A stretch of 16,721 bases of DNA, from contig DKPO01000014.1 in the NCBI GenBank assembly GCA_002471225.1, forward strand, positions 1 through 16,721, given 5' to 3'. The translations under genes were made by a program, and so were the position numbers. Positions 1-6,203 of the stretch are shown here, piece after piece. Position 1 is the first letter of the stretch; each line of letters begins with the position of its first letter. The notes under the pieces were generated by a model, which worked only from the letters and a program-made list of their open reading frames with translations, had not been told where the DNA came from and ran no database searches. The DNA is from Porphyromonadaceae bacterium UBA7332 (lineage in GTDB: Bacteria > Bacteroidota > Bacteroidia > Bacteroidales > UBA7332).

Positions 1-676
1 TGGATACTCCCCTACACCACCCACGTATCCAACCGTGTTCCACAATCGTATGCCATTCGAATTTTACCAACAAAACATTATACGGATCACGTATTTCGGA
101 GGATTGGTTTTTTATGGTAGGGTTGGATCCTGGTACTGTGTCTCGGGAGTCATAACGAGATCCAACCATGTTCCACAATTGCACAACACCCGAATTTTAC
201 CAACAGTAAATTGTGCGGATCATATATTTTATGGGATTTATTAAATTTTGATGGTTTGGGAACACGGGAGTATACGTGGATACTCCCCTACATAAAATGC
301 ATCGAAACACAAGAAACAATTTGAATTCGTGTAGGGTTGGATCCACGTATCCAACCGTGTTCCACAATCGTACAACATCCGGATTTTACCAACAGAAAAT
401 TGTACGGATCATATATTTTCAATAAACATCAATATATTTACGTTACGAAACACGGGAGTATACGTGGATACTCCCCTACACCACCTACGTGATCCAACCG
501 TGTTCCACAATCGCACAACACCCGAATTTTACCAACAAAAATTGTACGATCATATATTTTCAATAAACATCAATATATTTACGTTACGAAACGCGGGAGT
601 ATACGTGGATACTCCCCTACACCATCCGTGGATCTATTTGTTTTGCAGTGCATACACCCGAATTTTACCAACAAAA
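1..676. repeat. Degenerate tandem repeat array built from hairpins
   Basis: This gene-free stretch downstream of dnaB holds about four copies of a roughly 141-bp unit plus a fragment. Each unit has a conserved core, TGTTCCACAAT followed later by GAATTTTACCAACA, at about 35-90, 170-225, 357-412 and 501-550, with a truncated core at 651-676. A hairpin with stem GGGAGTAT/ATACTCCC and loop ACGTGG recurs at 266-287, 454-475 and 595-616, and the window opens inside another copy (right arm 4-11). The first two complete hairpins are 188 bp apart because of an insertion; the next two are 141 bp apart. Arms flanking the core covary between copies. The open frames here vary with the repeats and look non-coding. 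It could be a transcribed structured element, a REP-like intergenic repeat or a remnant of a mobile element. The repeats are seen directly; any function is unknown. Confidence 0.85.
335..356. repeat. Stem-loop with loop complementary to the recurrent hairpin
   Basis: This is a perfect 8-bp stem GGTTGGAT/ATCCAACC around loop CCACGT. The loop is the exact reverse complement of ACGTGG, the loop of the recurrent hairpin at 266, 454 and 595, while the stem is unrelated. A longer-looped relative with 9-bp arms GGTTGGATC/GATCCAACC lies at 121-168. Two other units keep only the right arm of this stem (about 28-35 and 491-498), joined directly to the preceding hairpin. The inverse-loop relation suggests that each unit was once bounded by two hairpins of opposite orientation. 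Confidence 0.6.
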
Positions 677-718
677 AACAAACGCATTTCGCTATTGAAA
701 CAAAGGTATTTCGTTGGG

Positions 719-758
719 AAAACAAACGCATTTGGTTTTTACCAAATACGTTTGTTTT
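719..758. terminator. Rho-independent terminator hairpin downstream of dnaB
   Basis: Arms AAAACAAACG (719-728) and CGTTTGTTTT (749-758) enclose an inner stem ATTTGG/CCAAAT with one mismatch and a TTTTTA loop. The T-run continues to 761 on the plus strand. On the minus strand the hairpin is followed by only a short T-run, but it lies about 30 bases past the helicase stop codon. It probably ends the helicase transcript and also blocks plus-strand transcription from the repeat array. Confidence 0.6.
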
Positions 759-786
759 TTTGTTTATCCTATACATCGGGCTGCGG

Positions 787-2184
787 CTATTCCGTAAACT
801 GAGTCAGCGTCTCGTTGTGATTCAACCAGAATTCCGCTGTTTCTCCGTTACGATTTTTCTGCAAATCGATCAGTAGTTTTCCTTTATCCTCCTCATCTTT
901 CGAATAGTAATGCGGACGATGAAGAATCAGGACCGTATCTGCATCCTGCTCGATGGCACCCGAATCCCGGAGGTCCGACAAAAGCGGACGTTTGCTGTCG
1001 CGTTTCTCATTCGATCGGTTCAATTGCGAGAGCAGAATAACCGGTATCTGTAATTCTTTTGCCAGGACCTTCAATTCACGGGTCGTTGCAGCCACCTCCT
1101 GCTCTCTGTTATAATTCCGGTTCTTTTGCCTCATGTCAATCAACTGCAGATAATCGATAAAAAGGATATCGAGTCCGCCGTTATTCTTCATGCTCAAAGC
1201 TAAATTGCGCACCTTTGCCATACTTTGCAACGGATTATCGTTGATAAACAGAGGAAGCGGTATCAGTTCGGAGGCTGTTTGTTCCATAAGCTGTACACCA
1301 ATCTCATCGACATAGCCTAACTTGAAACGGGCATGCGGAACGCCTGATTGCCCTTGCAGCAATCGTCCGCCGAGTTGAACCACATCCATTTCGAGCGACA
1401 GGATCAAGGCTTTCTTATTCTTCCGGACTGCCTCCAAAGCCAGGAAAAGAATAAAGGCCGTTTTCCCCATACCGGGACGTGCCGCTATAATATTCAGTGT
1501 CGAATCCTCCCATCCGCCCAGCAGAACATCCAGTTTGCGAATACCCGTAGGCACACCCGGCACCGCTTTGTTCTTTATCTGCTCCGCCCGACGATGATAA
1601 TTATCAAATACCTGCTGCATGATTTCACGCATATTCAGCGTTCGTTCCTGCGCATACATCTGCTCCATCATAAACCCGATAAGCTTTTGCATATCGCCCA
1701 GCATCAGCTCGACATCCGCACTTTCCTCATACGCTTTTTCGATCAGAGCGGTTCCCCGGCAAATCAGTTCCCGGAGCATAAATTTTTCTTTGATAACCTG
1801 CATGTGCAAATGCAAGTGTCCGACCGAAGCCACTCCCGATGAGAGCTGGGTCACACGATACGCAATATTCAACTCCTGCGCCAACTCGCTGTTCAATCGA
1901 AACAGCTCCTGCGAAACGAGCAGAAAATCACAAGCCTTGTGTCGCGCCATACAAGCCGTAATACCCTCAAACACAAACCTGTGTTCATCCTTGTAGAACA
2001 TCTCGGCATTGAGAGTGGCCAGTCCCGCGACAGTTGCCTGTTTTTCAAGCATCATCGCCCCCAGAACCACTTCCTCCAGTTCCAAACAACTCGGCAGCAA
2101 AATTATCGATTCGCTCGACTTGTTCGGATTTTGATTTTTCCACGGCTTCTGAGATGACGGCTGGTTTGAATGTTTCGGTTCCAT
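787..2184 (-). CDS. dnaB: Accessory replicative DNA helicase, DnaB family
   Basis: This is a RecA-fold hexameric replicative helicase that unwinds DNA ahead of the fork using ATP. The 465 residues contain a DnaB-type N-terminal helical domain (from LELEEVVLGAMML, residues about 35-47, to about 150), a linker near 160-200, and a C-terminal ATPase domain with Walker A ARPGMGKT, Walker B LDILFIDYLQLI and the late motif DLRDSGAIEQDADTVL, then KNRNGE near the end. All catalytic motifs look intact. It is somewhat shorter than typical chromosomal DnaB and sits beside a DnaD-like gene, so it is probably an accessory copy from an integrated element; a housekeeping role is not excluded. The ATG at 2184 lies 140 bp inside the upstream gene. 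Starting at the ATG near 2055 would remove conserved N-terminal residues, so the longer start is preferred. The initiation point is uncertain. Confidence 0.93.
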   Translation of the reverse strand: MEPKHSNQPSSQKPWKNQNPNKSSESIILLPSCLELEEVVLGAMMLEKQATVAGLATLNAEMFYKDEHRFVFEGITACMARHKACDFLLVSQELFRLNSELAQELNIAYRVTQLSSGVASVGHLHLHMQVIKEKFMLRELICRGTALIEKAYEESADVELMLGDMQKLIGFMMEQMYAQERTLNMREIMQQVFDNYHRRAEQIKNKAVPGVPTGIRKLDVLLGGWEDSTLNIIAARPGMGKTAFILFLALEAVRKNKKALILSLEMDVVQLGGRLLQGQSGVPHARFKLGYVDEIGVQLMEQTASELIPLPLFINDNPLQSMAKVRNLALSMKNNGGLDILFIDYLQLIDMRQKNRNYNREQEVAATTRELKVLAKELQIPVILLSQLNRSNEKRDSKRPLLSDLRDSGAIEQDADTVLILHRPHYYSKDEEDKGKLLIDLQKNRNGETAEFWLNHNETLTQFTE

Positions 2185-3001
2185 TGGTTACAATTGTTTT
2201 AGATTTACGTTTATTGATTCTCGTCTCGGCGAAGATTACGAAACGTCGCTGAAACTCCCTTAGCATAAGAAAATAGTACCCCTGACAAAGCTGTTGCGTA
2301 ACAAACTTTTTAAGCATTTTGCGAATCTTTCCGATATCCGTTCCGATGTATTCCGCCAGTTGCGAATGCCACTCCTCCGAAGTGACTTCCGCACGCTTCT
2401 GCCACTCGCTCAAAAGAATTTTCGGATTGTCGTTGGTAAGCTTTACAGCCGACTCCTGAATGTCCGTTTTCAATACTTTGGTATTTTCCTTTATTCCTTC
2501 TTCTTCTCTATAGATATTATTATTTAGATTATGTTCGTCGGATGCTTCGTGCGAAGCTTCGTTTTTCTCACTCGCCGGAACCGTTCCGCCCGATGCATTC
2601 CATATATCCACAAACACCGATGCACAAAAGGTTACAGATGTATAAACAGTGATCTTCGAACTGTTATTTTTGCTTCGCGTTTTGCTTTGTGCGATGCTTT
2701 GTGTGTTTTCCCCGAAATTAAGACGTCTTGTCTGTTTCCGAATCAGCTTCAAAGTCTCCAGTTTTGTCAGAAACATACGCAGACAATGGTAGGTCACACC
2801 GAGAAATTTAGCCATACGTTTGACAGAAAAACACAACTCGTACGCTTCAAGCTGCACGATCGATCCATACAAATTATATTCTTTCGCACGCATCGGAGTG
2901 ATACGCAACATTTCAACCAATAAACCCTTTTCGATCAGGGTAAAGTCATTCCAGAGGGAGCTATTGATAAACTCTCTCGATAAAGCTAAAAATCCGCTCA
3001 T
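2045..3001 (-). CDS. DnaD-like winged-helix replication protein (putative helicase-loading partner)
   Basis: The 318-residue protein starts MSGFLALSREFINSSLW. Residues about 1-95 look like a winged-helix DNA-binding region, with the helix-turn-helix-like stretch FSVKRMAKFLGVTYHCLRMF. A low-complexity, polar, probably disordered linker follows at about 95-205. A second helical domain at about 205-275 (SEWQKRAEVTSEEWHSQLAE through MLREFQRRF) resembles the C-terminal domain common in Bacteroidales replication-initiator-like proteins encoded next to DnaB. The inferred role is binding origin DNA and recruiting the downstream helicase; a purely regulatory role is possible. The last residues, GTGGSGSGGDDA, are the shifted-frame reading of the helicase N-terminus. 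The natural end of this protein may therefore once have been earlier, or a frameshift may have merged its tail into dnaB. Confidence 0.8.
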   Translation of the reverse strand: MSGFLALSREFINSSLWNDFTLIEKGLLVEMLRITPMRAKEYNLYGSIVQLEAYELCFSVKRMAKFLGVTYHCLRMFLTKLETLKLIRKQTRRLNFGENTQSIAQSKTRSKNNSSKITVYTSVTFCASVFVDIWNASGGTVPASEKNEASHEASDEHNLNNNIYREEEGIKENTKVLKTDIQESAVKLTNDNPKILLSEWQKRAEVTSEEWHSQLAEYIGTDIGKIRKMLKKFVTQQLCQGYYFLMLREFQRRFVIFAETRINKRKSKTIVTNGTETFKPAVISEAVEKSKSEQVERIDNFAAELFGTGGSGSGGDDA

Positions 3002-3015
3002 ATTGATTTGGTATT

Positions 3016-3075
3016 AAAAAAAAGAAGCCCGGTCATGAATCGTATCGGTCCGACCTAACAGAGGTACATGGCTTC
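3016..3075 (-). terminator. Terminator-like element immediately before the DnaD-like gene (possible attenuator)
   Basis: On the minus strand GAAGCC (3070-3075) pairs with GGCTTC (3024-3029), and eight consecutive T follow (3016-3023 read in reverse). A weaker internal pairing GGTC/GACC could fold the long loop. The T-run ends only about 14 bases before the ATG of the DnaD-like gene, and no promoter-like TAnnTTTG lies between them. Transcripts coming from the DUF4248 side must pass it, so it may act as an attenuator or as a leaky terminator separating the two gene pairs. Confidence 0.5.
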
Positions 3076-3105
3076 GGTTTATAACTTTTCTGATTCCTGA
3101 AATAA

Positions 3106-3134
3106 CAGATACAAGTTCCGGATCCTTGTATCTG
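3106..3134. other. Perfect stem-loop in the leader between DUF4248 and DnaD-like genes
   Basis: A perfect 10-bp stem CAGATACAAG/CTTGTATCTG surrounds the 9-nt loop TTCCGGATC. It lies 31 bases from the outer edge of the terminator-like element, on its upstream side for minus-strand transcription. Together they look like a two-part structured leader. On the minus strand the loop and adjacent stem read GATCCGGAACTT, which resembles the GATCCGGAGCTT of the inverted repeat near 5823. That similarity may be chance. Confidence 0.55.
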
Positions 3135-3219
3135 CCTGGCAGAGAGGCCTGACTCCGCCTTCGTTCATTTCTCTCTCATCCTCACAGGTTCAACATGGTA
3201 AATTCTTAAACAAACAGTC

Positions 3220-3459
3220 TCAGGGTTCTCCTAAATAATAGTAAATTTTATTCACCTGAGTAGAACTCAGATAACGCAATCTCGGGCGATAGCCCAGCAT
3301 CATTAATTCATCAAACAACGGTTTGCAACGCCTGATCCAGCGCGAAAGCTGATTGGTAGCACAACGTGATTGAATGTTCGGGAAATACATTTCCGCAAGT
3401 TCCCGGTAAGACATCATCATAGATTTCTGTTTTTTACGCATTTTTTGACTCATCACCAT
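3220..3459 (-). CDS. DUF4248 domain-containing protein
   Basis: This 79-residue basic protein matches the DUF4248 pattern known from Bacteroidales: YRELAEMYFP, then a helical stretch with WIRRCKPLFDEL, then GYRPRLRYLSSTQVNKI, ending in the typical LGEP. The family is small, cytosolic and probably DNA-binding, and is usually found beside HU-like proteins, amidases and replication-type genes in accessory loci. Its molecular role is not established. Several ATG codons lie in the first 17 residues, and the true start could be the MMMSYREL cluster. It follows the 37-aa ORF by 14 bases and precedes the structured leader of the DnaD-like gene. Confidence 0.8.
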   Translation of the reverse strand: MVMSQKMRKKQKSMMMSYRELAEMYFPNIQSRCATNQLSRWIRRCKPLFDELMMLGYRPRLRYLSSTQVNKIYYYLGEP

Positions 3460-3473
3460 ACTAAGAACTTTTA

Positions 3474-3587
3474 TCAGATATCAGGCATAAATACATACCA
3501 GGCATAAACGCCTACAAACATCAGATAAGTGACAGCCATCCAGAAAGACGGATCATCCGGATAATTAAAAAAATTCAGTTTTTTCAT
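3474..3587 (-). CDS. Small single-pass membrane protein, 37 aa
   Basis: A complete small frame begins MKKLNFFNYPDDPSF and ends YVFMPDI followed by TGA. Residues about 16-34 are hydrophobic and aromatic (WMAVTYLMFVGVYAW) and long enough for one transmembrane helix, preceded by a short N-terminal region. The ORF ends 14 bases before the DUF4248 start on the same strand, as expected of a co-transcribed gene. There is no strong Shine-Dalgarno sequence, which is normal in this group. The family is not recognised. The amphipathic start plus clear hydrophobic segment make it more credible than a random frame, but expression is unproven. Confidence 0.45.
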   Translation of the reverse strand: MKKLNFFNYPDDPSFWMAVTYLMFVGVYAWYVFMPDI

Positions 3588-4023
3588 AAAAAAATTCAGA
3601 TTAAAATGTATTTCATATAGATTACTCTAAAATAAAGCCCAACCGATAAGGTTTATTATTTCATATAAAAAGCTATATCTCTTTTACTTTTTCTAAAAGT
3701 ACAAATCCAATTTATTTCCTGCAATACCAGACACTCACCCTTTCCCGAAAGAACCGTTTAATGAAATAAAAGACTCCCAAAGAGCCATAGTTTTATTATA
3801 TTTAACATAAAATTTTTATTCTAAATTGCAAATCTTCCTATAATAAAACCTCATGAACAGACCTAAAGGATTAAAAATCTATCAGTCCGTACAACACCCA
3901 AACGCCACGAATTCAAAATAAAAAAGCTATCAGAAAAAAGCAAAAACAACTAAAAACTAAAGAGATACATCATTTGTTGTATATATTATTATTATATTTG
4001 CCTATTCCAAAAACAAAAGCAAT
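3588..4023. other. A+T-rich divergent intergenic region
   Basis: This stretch of about 435 bases separates the minus-strand replication-like module from the plus-strand toxin-antitoxin-like pair. It is rich in A-tracts and T-tracts and has no coding frame of note. It should hold the promoter of the 37-aa ORF/DUF4248 pair, which I could not pin down, and the promoter of the Panacea gene at its right end. Confidence 0.5.
3973..4000 (+). promoter_or_regulatory. Putative Bacteroidales promoter of the Panacea gene pair
   Basis: TATATTTG at 3993-4000 matches the Bacteroidales -7 consensus TAnnTTTG exactly. TTTG at 3973-3976 could be the -33 element, although the 16-base spacer is shorter than the usual 19-21. 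Transcription would start a few bases later, giving a leader of about 15-20 bases before the ATG at 4024. Confidence 0.5.
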
Positions 4024-4566
4024 ATGATATCATTCAACTTCAATAAAGAAAAAACCTTAAACGTCATACTATACATTGCAGAAAAACTGCAAAGAAAAGA
4101 TTTACATAAGGTTTTTAAAATACTCTACTTTTCGGATCGTGAGTATCTGGCTAATTATGGCTATCCCATTACCGGAGATACTTATATCGCAATGGAAGCA
4201 GGTCCCGTGCCAAGTAAAGTATATGATATCATTAAGATAGTGAGAGGAGATTCATATAAGCAGGATACTGAAAATTTTAAATCTTATTTCTGCATTGAAT
4301 CCAATCAATATATCAAGCCTAATAAAGAAGCCGATTTAAGAAAAATTTCGCGGGCCGAAATCAAAATTATTGATCAATGCCTGAATCTATATGGTGCATT
4401 ATCCTACAGCGAGATCAAAGAAAAATCTCACGATATGGCTTGGCATTCTACAACAAGAGACTCTGCTATCAATATAGAAGATATCGCTATAGAAGTGGGA
4501 ATAACTTCTAAAGAACTTAGTTATGTGACTGAAATGTCACAAAGAAAAACTTTAGACGCCTGTTAG
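4024..4566 (+). CDS. Panacea-domain (DUF4065/SocA-like) putative antitoxin
   Basis: The 180-residue protein carries the Panacea signature at about residues 25-72: HKVFKILYFSDREYLANYGY, then PITGDTYIAMEAGPVPSKVY. A helical C-terminal part with LSYSEIKEKSHDMAW follows. Panacea domains are known as interchangeable antitoxin domains that neutralise unrelated toxins encoded beside them, and SocA-type members act as proteolytic adaptors. The protein is cytosolic. One base separates its stop from the next ATG, the tight spacing typical of toxin-antitoxin pairs, and it has its own promoter-like site. The antitoxin role is inferred from family and context. A phage-derived regulatory protein of the same fold is the main alternative. 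Confidence 0.82.
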   Translation: MISFNFNKEKTLNVILYIAEKLQRKDLHKVFKILYFSDREYLANYGYPITGDTYIAMEAGPVPSKVYDIIKIVRGDSYKQDTENFKSYFCIESNQYIKPNKEADLRKISRAEIKIIDQCLNLYGALSYSEIKEKSHDMAWHSTTRDSAINIEDIAIEVGITSKELSYVTEMSQRKTLDAC

Positions 4567-4567
4567 A

Positions 4568-4990
4568 ATGGATTTACCTAATGATCAGTTATCTGCTCTT
4601 AGACAAGTCGCTATACAACCGGGGTCAGTTATTCTTGCACCTAAAGAAGGAGTAGAACACAAAAAAATGTATGTCGTATGTGGTATTTCAGGTAATAGAC
4701 TTTGCGTTTGTACAGTTTTTATCAACTCTGAAATCAATCCTTTTATATTGAATAGACCTAACCTAAGAGCTCTGCAAATTGAAATACTCAAAAGCAGTTA
4801 TTCTTTCCTGGAACATAGGTCTTATATCAATTGTGCCAATCAAGAACATTGTAACATAACCGAGCTGTCAACCGAAGATTGTAAATATCTTGGGGAGCTA
4901 ACCAACCACCATTTAGCAATGGTGCGAAGCTATGTGCTAAAAAGTGGGCAGCTTACACCTGAAGAGGAGGATTTATATTTTGCACCTTAA
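4568..4990 (+). CDS. Unrecognised 140-aa partner of the Panacea protein, putative toxin
   Basis: This small soluble protein starts MDLPNDQLSALRQVAIQPGS and is not recognised with certainty. Residues about 18-85 suggest a compact beta-rich fold: GSVILAP, then KKMYVVCGISGNRLCVCTVF, then ILKSSYSFLEHRSYINCANQ. Strand order and the SYINC stretch recall PemK/MazF-like endoribonucleases, but no catalytic set can be assigned. A helical tail ends in LTPEEEDLYFAP. It has three Cys-containing spots (VCGI, CVC, NCANQEHC). Being second in the pair and one base after the Panacea gene, it occupies the toxin position. Toxicity is inferred from context only. Confidence 0.7.
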   Translation: MDLPNDQLSALRQVAIQPGSVILAPKEGVEHKKMYVVCGISGNRLCVCTVFINSEINPFILNRPNLRALQIEILKSSYSFLEHRSYINCANQEHCNITELSTEDCKYLGELTNHHLAMVRSYVLKSGQLTPEEEDLYFAP

Positions 4991-5135
4991 ATCGAAAAAA
5001 GGTAATGTTGGAGATGAATTTATGGAAGCAGAGATTTGAGGAGATCAACCTAAGTATAATTGCTGGTGCTATACCTACACCGGTAGACTAAGTAATGATT
5101 AAGATTATTGCTGTAAACAGATTCATATAACAAGT

Positions 5136-5152
5136 GACCTGAAGCCCGGATC
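5136..5152 (+). repeat. Left copy of inverted repeat flanking the 166-aa gene
   Basis: GACCTGAAGCCCGGATC is the reverse complement of the sequence at 5823-5840 except for one missing base. Similarity reaches outward through AACAA before the repeat. It lies about 150 bases past the stop of the 166-aa gene. The seven bases GACCTGA also have an inverted partner TCAGGTC at 5243-5249. Confidence 0.7.
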
Positions 5153-5173
5153 GGGTTTGTAATTAATTAAAAT

Positions 5174-5198
5174 AAGGCCTTTTATGGCTTCACTTTTT
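5174..5198 (+). terminator. Terminator of the Panacea gene pair
   Basis: AAGGCC (5174-5179) pairs with GGCTT (5186-5190) with one bulge around loop TTTTAT. Five T follow at 5194-5198, in the right orientation to end the plus-strand operon. The stem is short, so termination strength is uncertain. Confidence 0.5.
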
Positions 5199-5209
5199 AA
5201 AATTACAAA

Positions 5210-5243
5210 ACCCCGTCATTACGCACAATACGCAGGACGGGGT
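5210..5243 (-). terminator. Terminator of the 166-aa gene
   Basis: A perfect 8-bp stem ACCCCGTC/GACGGGGT spans 5210-5217 and 5236-5243. On the minus strand it is followed by TTTTGTAATTTT, the right orientation to end the 166-aa gene. The 18-base loop contains the hexamer TACGCA twice. Confidence 0.6.
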
Positions 5244-5305
5244 CAGGTCTGAAAGAACAATCTTCCCTTAAAACAGATACTCAAAGAACAACTGCTTTGT
5301 TATAT

Positions 5306-5806
5306 TTAACATCTGTAAAAAACGACACTCAGCCACTCTCTGATCTGAAGTAAGGCTTTTCTGCCTGCCGGAATTTTCCATTTGAACAAAAGAAATTCTT
5401 TCAGCTCCGAACACGTCAGTGTGTTCCTGAAGCTTAATCCATGAAAAAGTCCTTTGAAGAATATACAGGACCGCAATCGCAAATAAGGGTTTGCGGGATT
5501 GGGTTTTTCAGCCAAATACCTTTCCAGTTCATTCAACGATATTTTATCTATACAAACCGGATCTTTTCTATCTAAAAAGTAGATATTCACCCGTCTGTTT
5601 TCTTTCCGGATATAAGCCAGGAGTGCTGTATTTAATTTATACTCTTTTTTCCCGAAAGCGAATCCGATCTGGTACTTATCCATCATACGGAGTCCATGTT
5701 CATAAATCATCTTTTGGTTTTCCTCGGGCATAATCAAAAGAAGCTGGATCAACTCTTCAACCGGCATCGATTTACCGGCAAACTGAATCAAGTTGCTTTT
5801 TTTCAT
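5306..5806 (-). CDS. Unrecognised 166-aa protein
   Basis: The protein begins MKKSNLIQFAGKSMPVEELI and is basic and largely helical in appearance. A leading helical part with LIQLLLIMPEENQKMIYEHG is followed by a strand-rich middle (FAFGKKEYKLNTALLAYIRK, NRRVNIYFLDR), then LNELERYLAEKPNPANPYLR and a basic C-terminus ending LSVVFYRC. There is no signal peptide or clear membrane helix. No family was recognised and no function is proposed. It is the only gene between the inverted repeats at 5136 and 5823. The right repeat lies 17 bases before its ATG, and the hairpin array lies directly upstream on its own strand. It could be a solitary cassette gene. Confidence 0.6.
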   Translation of the reverse strand: MKKSNLIQFAGKSMPVEELIQLLLIMPEENQKMIYEHGLRMMDKYQIGFAFGKKEYKLNTALLAYIRKENRRVNIYFLDRKDPVCIDKISLNELERYLAEKPNPANPYLRLRSCIFFKGLFHGLSFRNTLTCSELKEFLLFKWKIPAGRKALLQIREWLSVVFYRC

Positions 5807-5822
5807 TTTAAATTGAATTTAT

Positions 5823-5840
5823 GATCCGGAGCTTCAGGTC
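5823..5840 (-). repeat. Right copy of inverted repeat flanking the 166-aa gene
   Basis: GATCCGGAGCTTCAGGTC is the inverted, one-base-longer partner of 5136-5152. It falls in the 5' untranslated region of the 166-aa gene, 17 bases from the start codon, and is partly self-complementary. The repeats could be ends of a small cassette of about 700 bp or a shared binding site at both ends of the gene. Confidence 0.7.
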
Positions 5841-6147
5841 TTTTGTTTTTTACAGGATACGAAAAAGACTCTATTCACATAGAGTCTTGTTCCCCGTTTT
5901 ATATTCTCACTTTGTAAAATTAATAAATTTACTAAAAAGAGGACCCTATTCACATTGAATCCTCTTTGACGTACAATAACTTTATTATTGAATAAAACCA
6001 ATAATCATATAACCTTACGGGGGTATATGAATATTCGTTTGATATTGCAAAAGTTATTAAGAAAAGGGCGTTATTCACATAAAACCCTTTTCGGCATAAT
6101 TCATTTTCGACCAATTCGAATATACATAATATACTCAATAAAAAACT

Positions 6148-6181
6148 ATACTGAGAACATTGAGTGTAATACTCTCAGTAT
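6148..6181. repeat. Variant stem-loop inside the hairpin array
   Basis: A 9-bp stem ATACTGAGA/TCTCAGTAT is followed by a 2x2 internal mismatch, three inner A-T pairs and a 6-nt loop GAGTGT. The layout repeats that of the units at 5936 and 6061 (outer stem, mismatch, short inner stem, 6-nt loop), but the loop differs from TTCACA. It may be a diverged member of the family. Confidence 0.6.
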
Positions 6182-6203
6182 GATAAAAACTAATTACCAC
6201 ACA

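Larger units (their letters stand above)
4991..5305. other. Convergent intergenic region with several dyads
   Basis: This stretch lies between the plus-strand Panacea pair and the minus-strand 166-aa gene. It contains a tiny plus-strand frame (5014-5091, start MNLWKQRFEE, 25 codons) after GGAG, and in another frame a protein-like stretch interrupted by TGA (KYNCWCYTYTGR near 5055-5085), possibly gene debris. From 5136 on it is dominated by inverted repeats: GGGTTTGTAATT (5153-5164) can pair with AATTACAAAACCC (5201-5213), outside the terminator at 5174. No convincing gene was found. Confidence 0.45.

Noticed and set aside
1..640. Possible CRISPR array
   Set aside because: Repeat units are about 141 bp with degenerate cores and no short constant repeat separated by unique spacers of even length. 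No cas gene is present.
464..876. Open frames of 65-112 codons in the left repeat region
   Set aside because: They run through tandem repeats and the terminator, and their peptides repeat with the DNA repeats (for example EFYQQ). They are best seen as non-coding.
1348..1996. Two long plus-strand open frames (164 and 125 codons) opposite the helicase gene
   Set aside because: They are antisense shadows of a clear DnaB gene. Their translations are rich in His, Ser, Ile and Cys with no recognisable motif.
787..3587. An intact prophage or plasmid replication region
   Set aside because: Only helicase, DnaD-like and DUF4248 genes are present. No integrase, capsid, terminase, relaxase or iterons were seen, so only a replication-like module is claimed.
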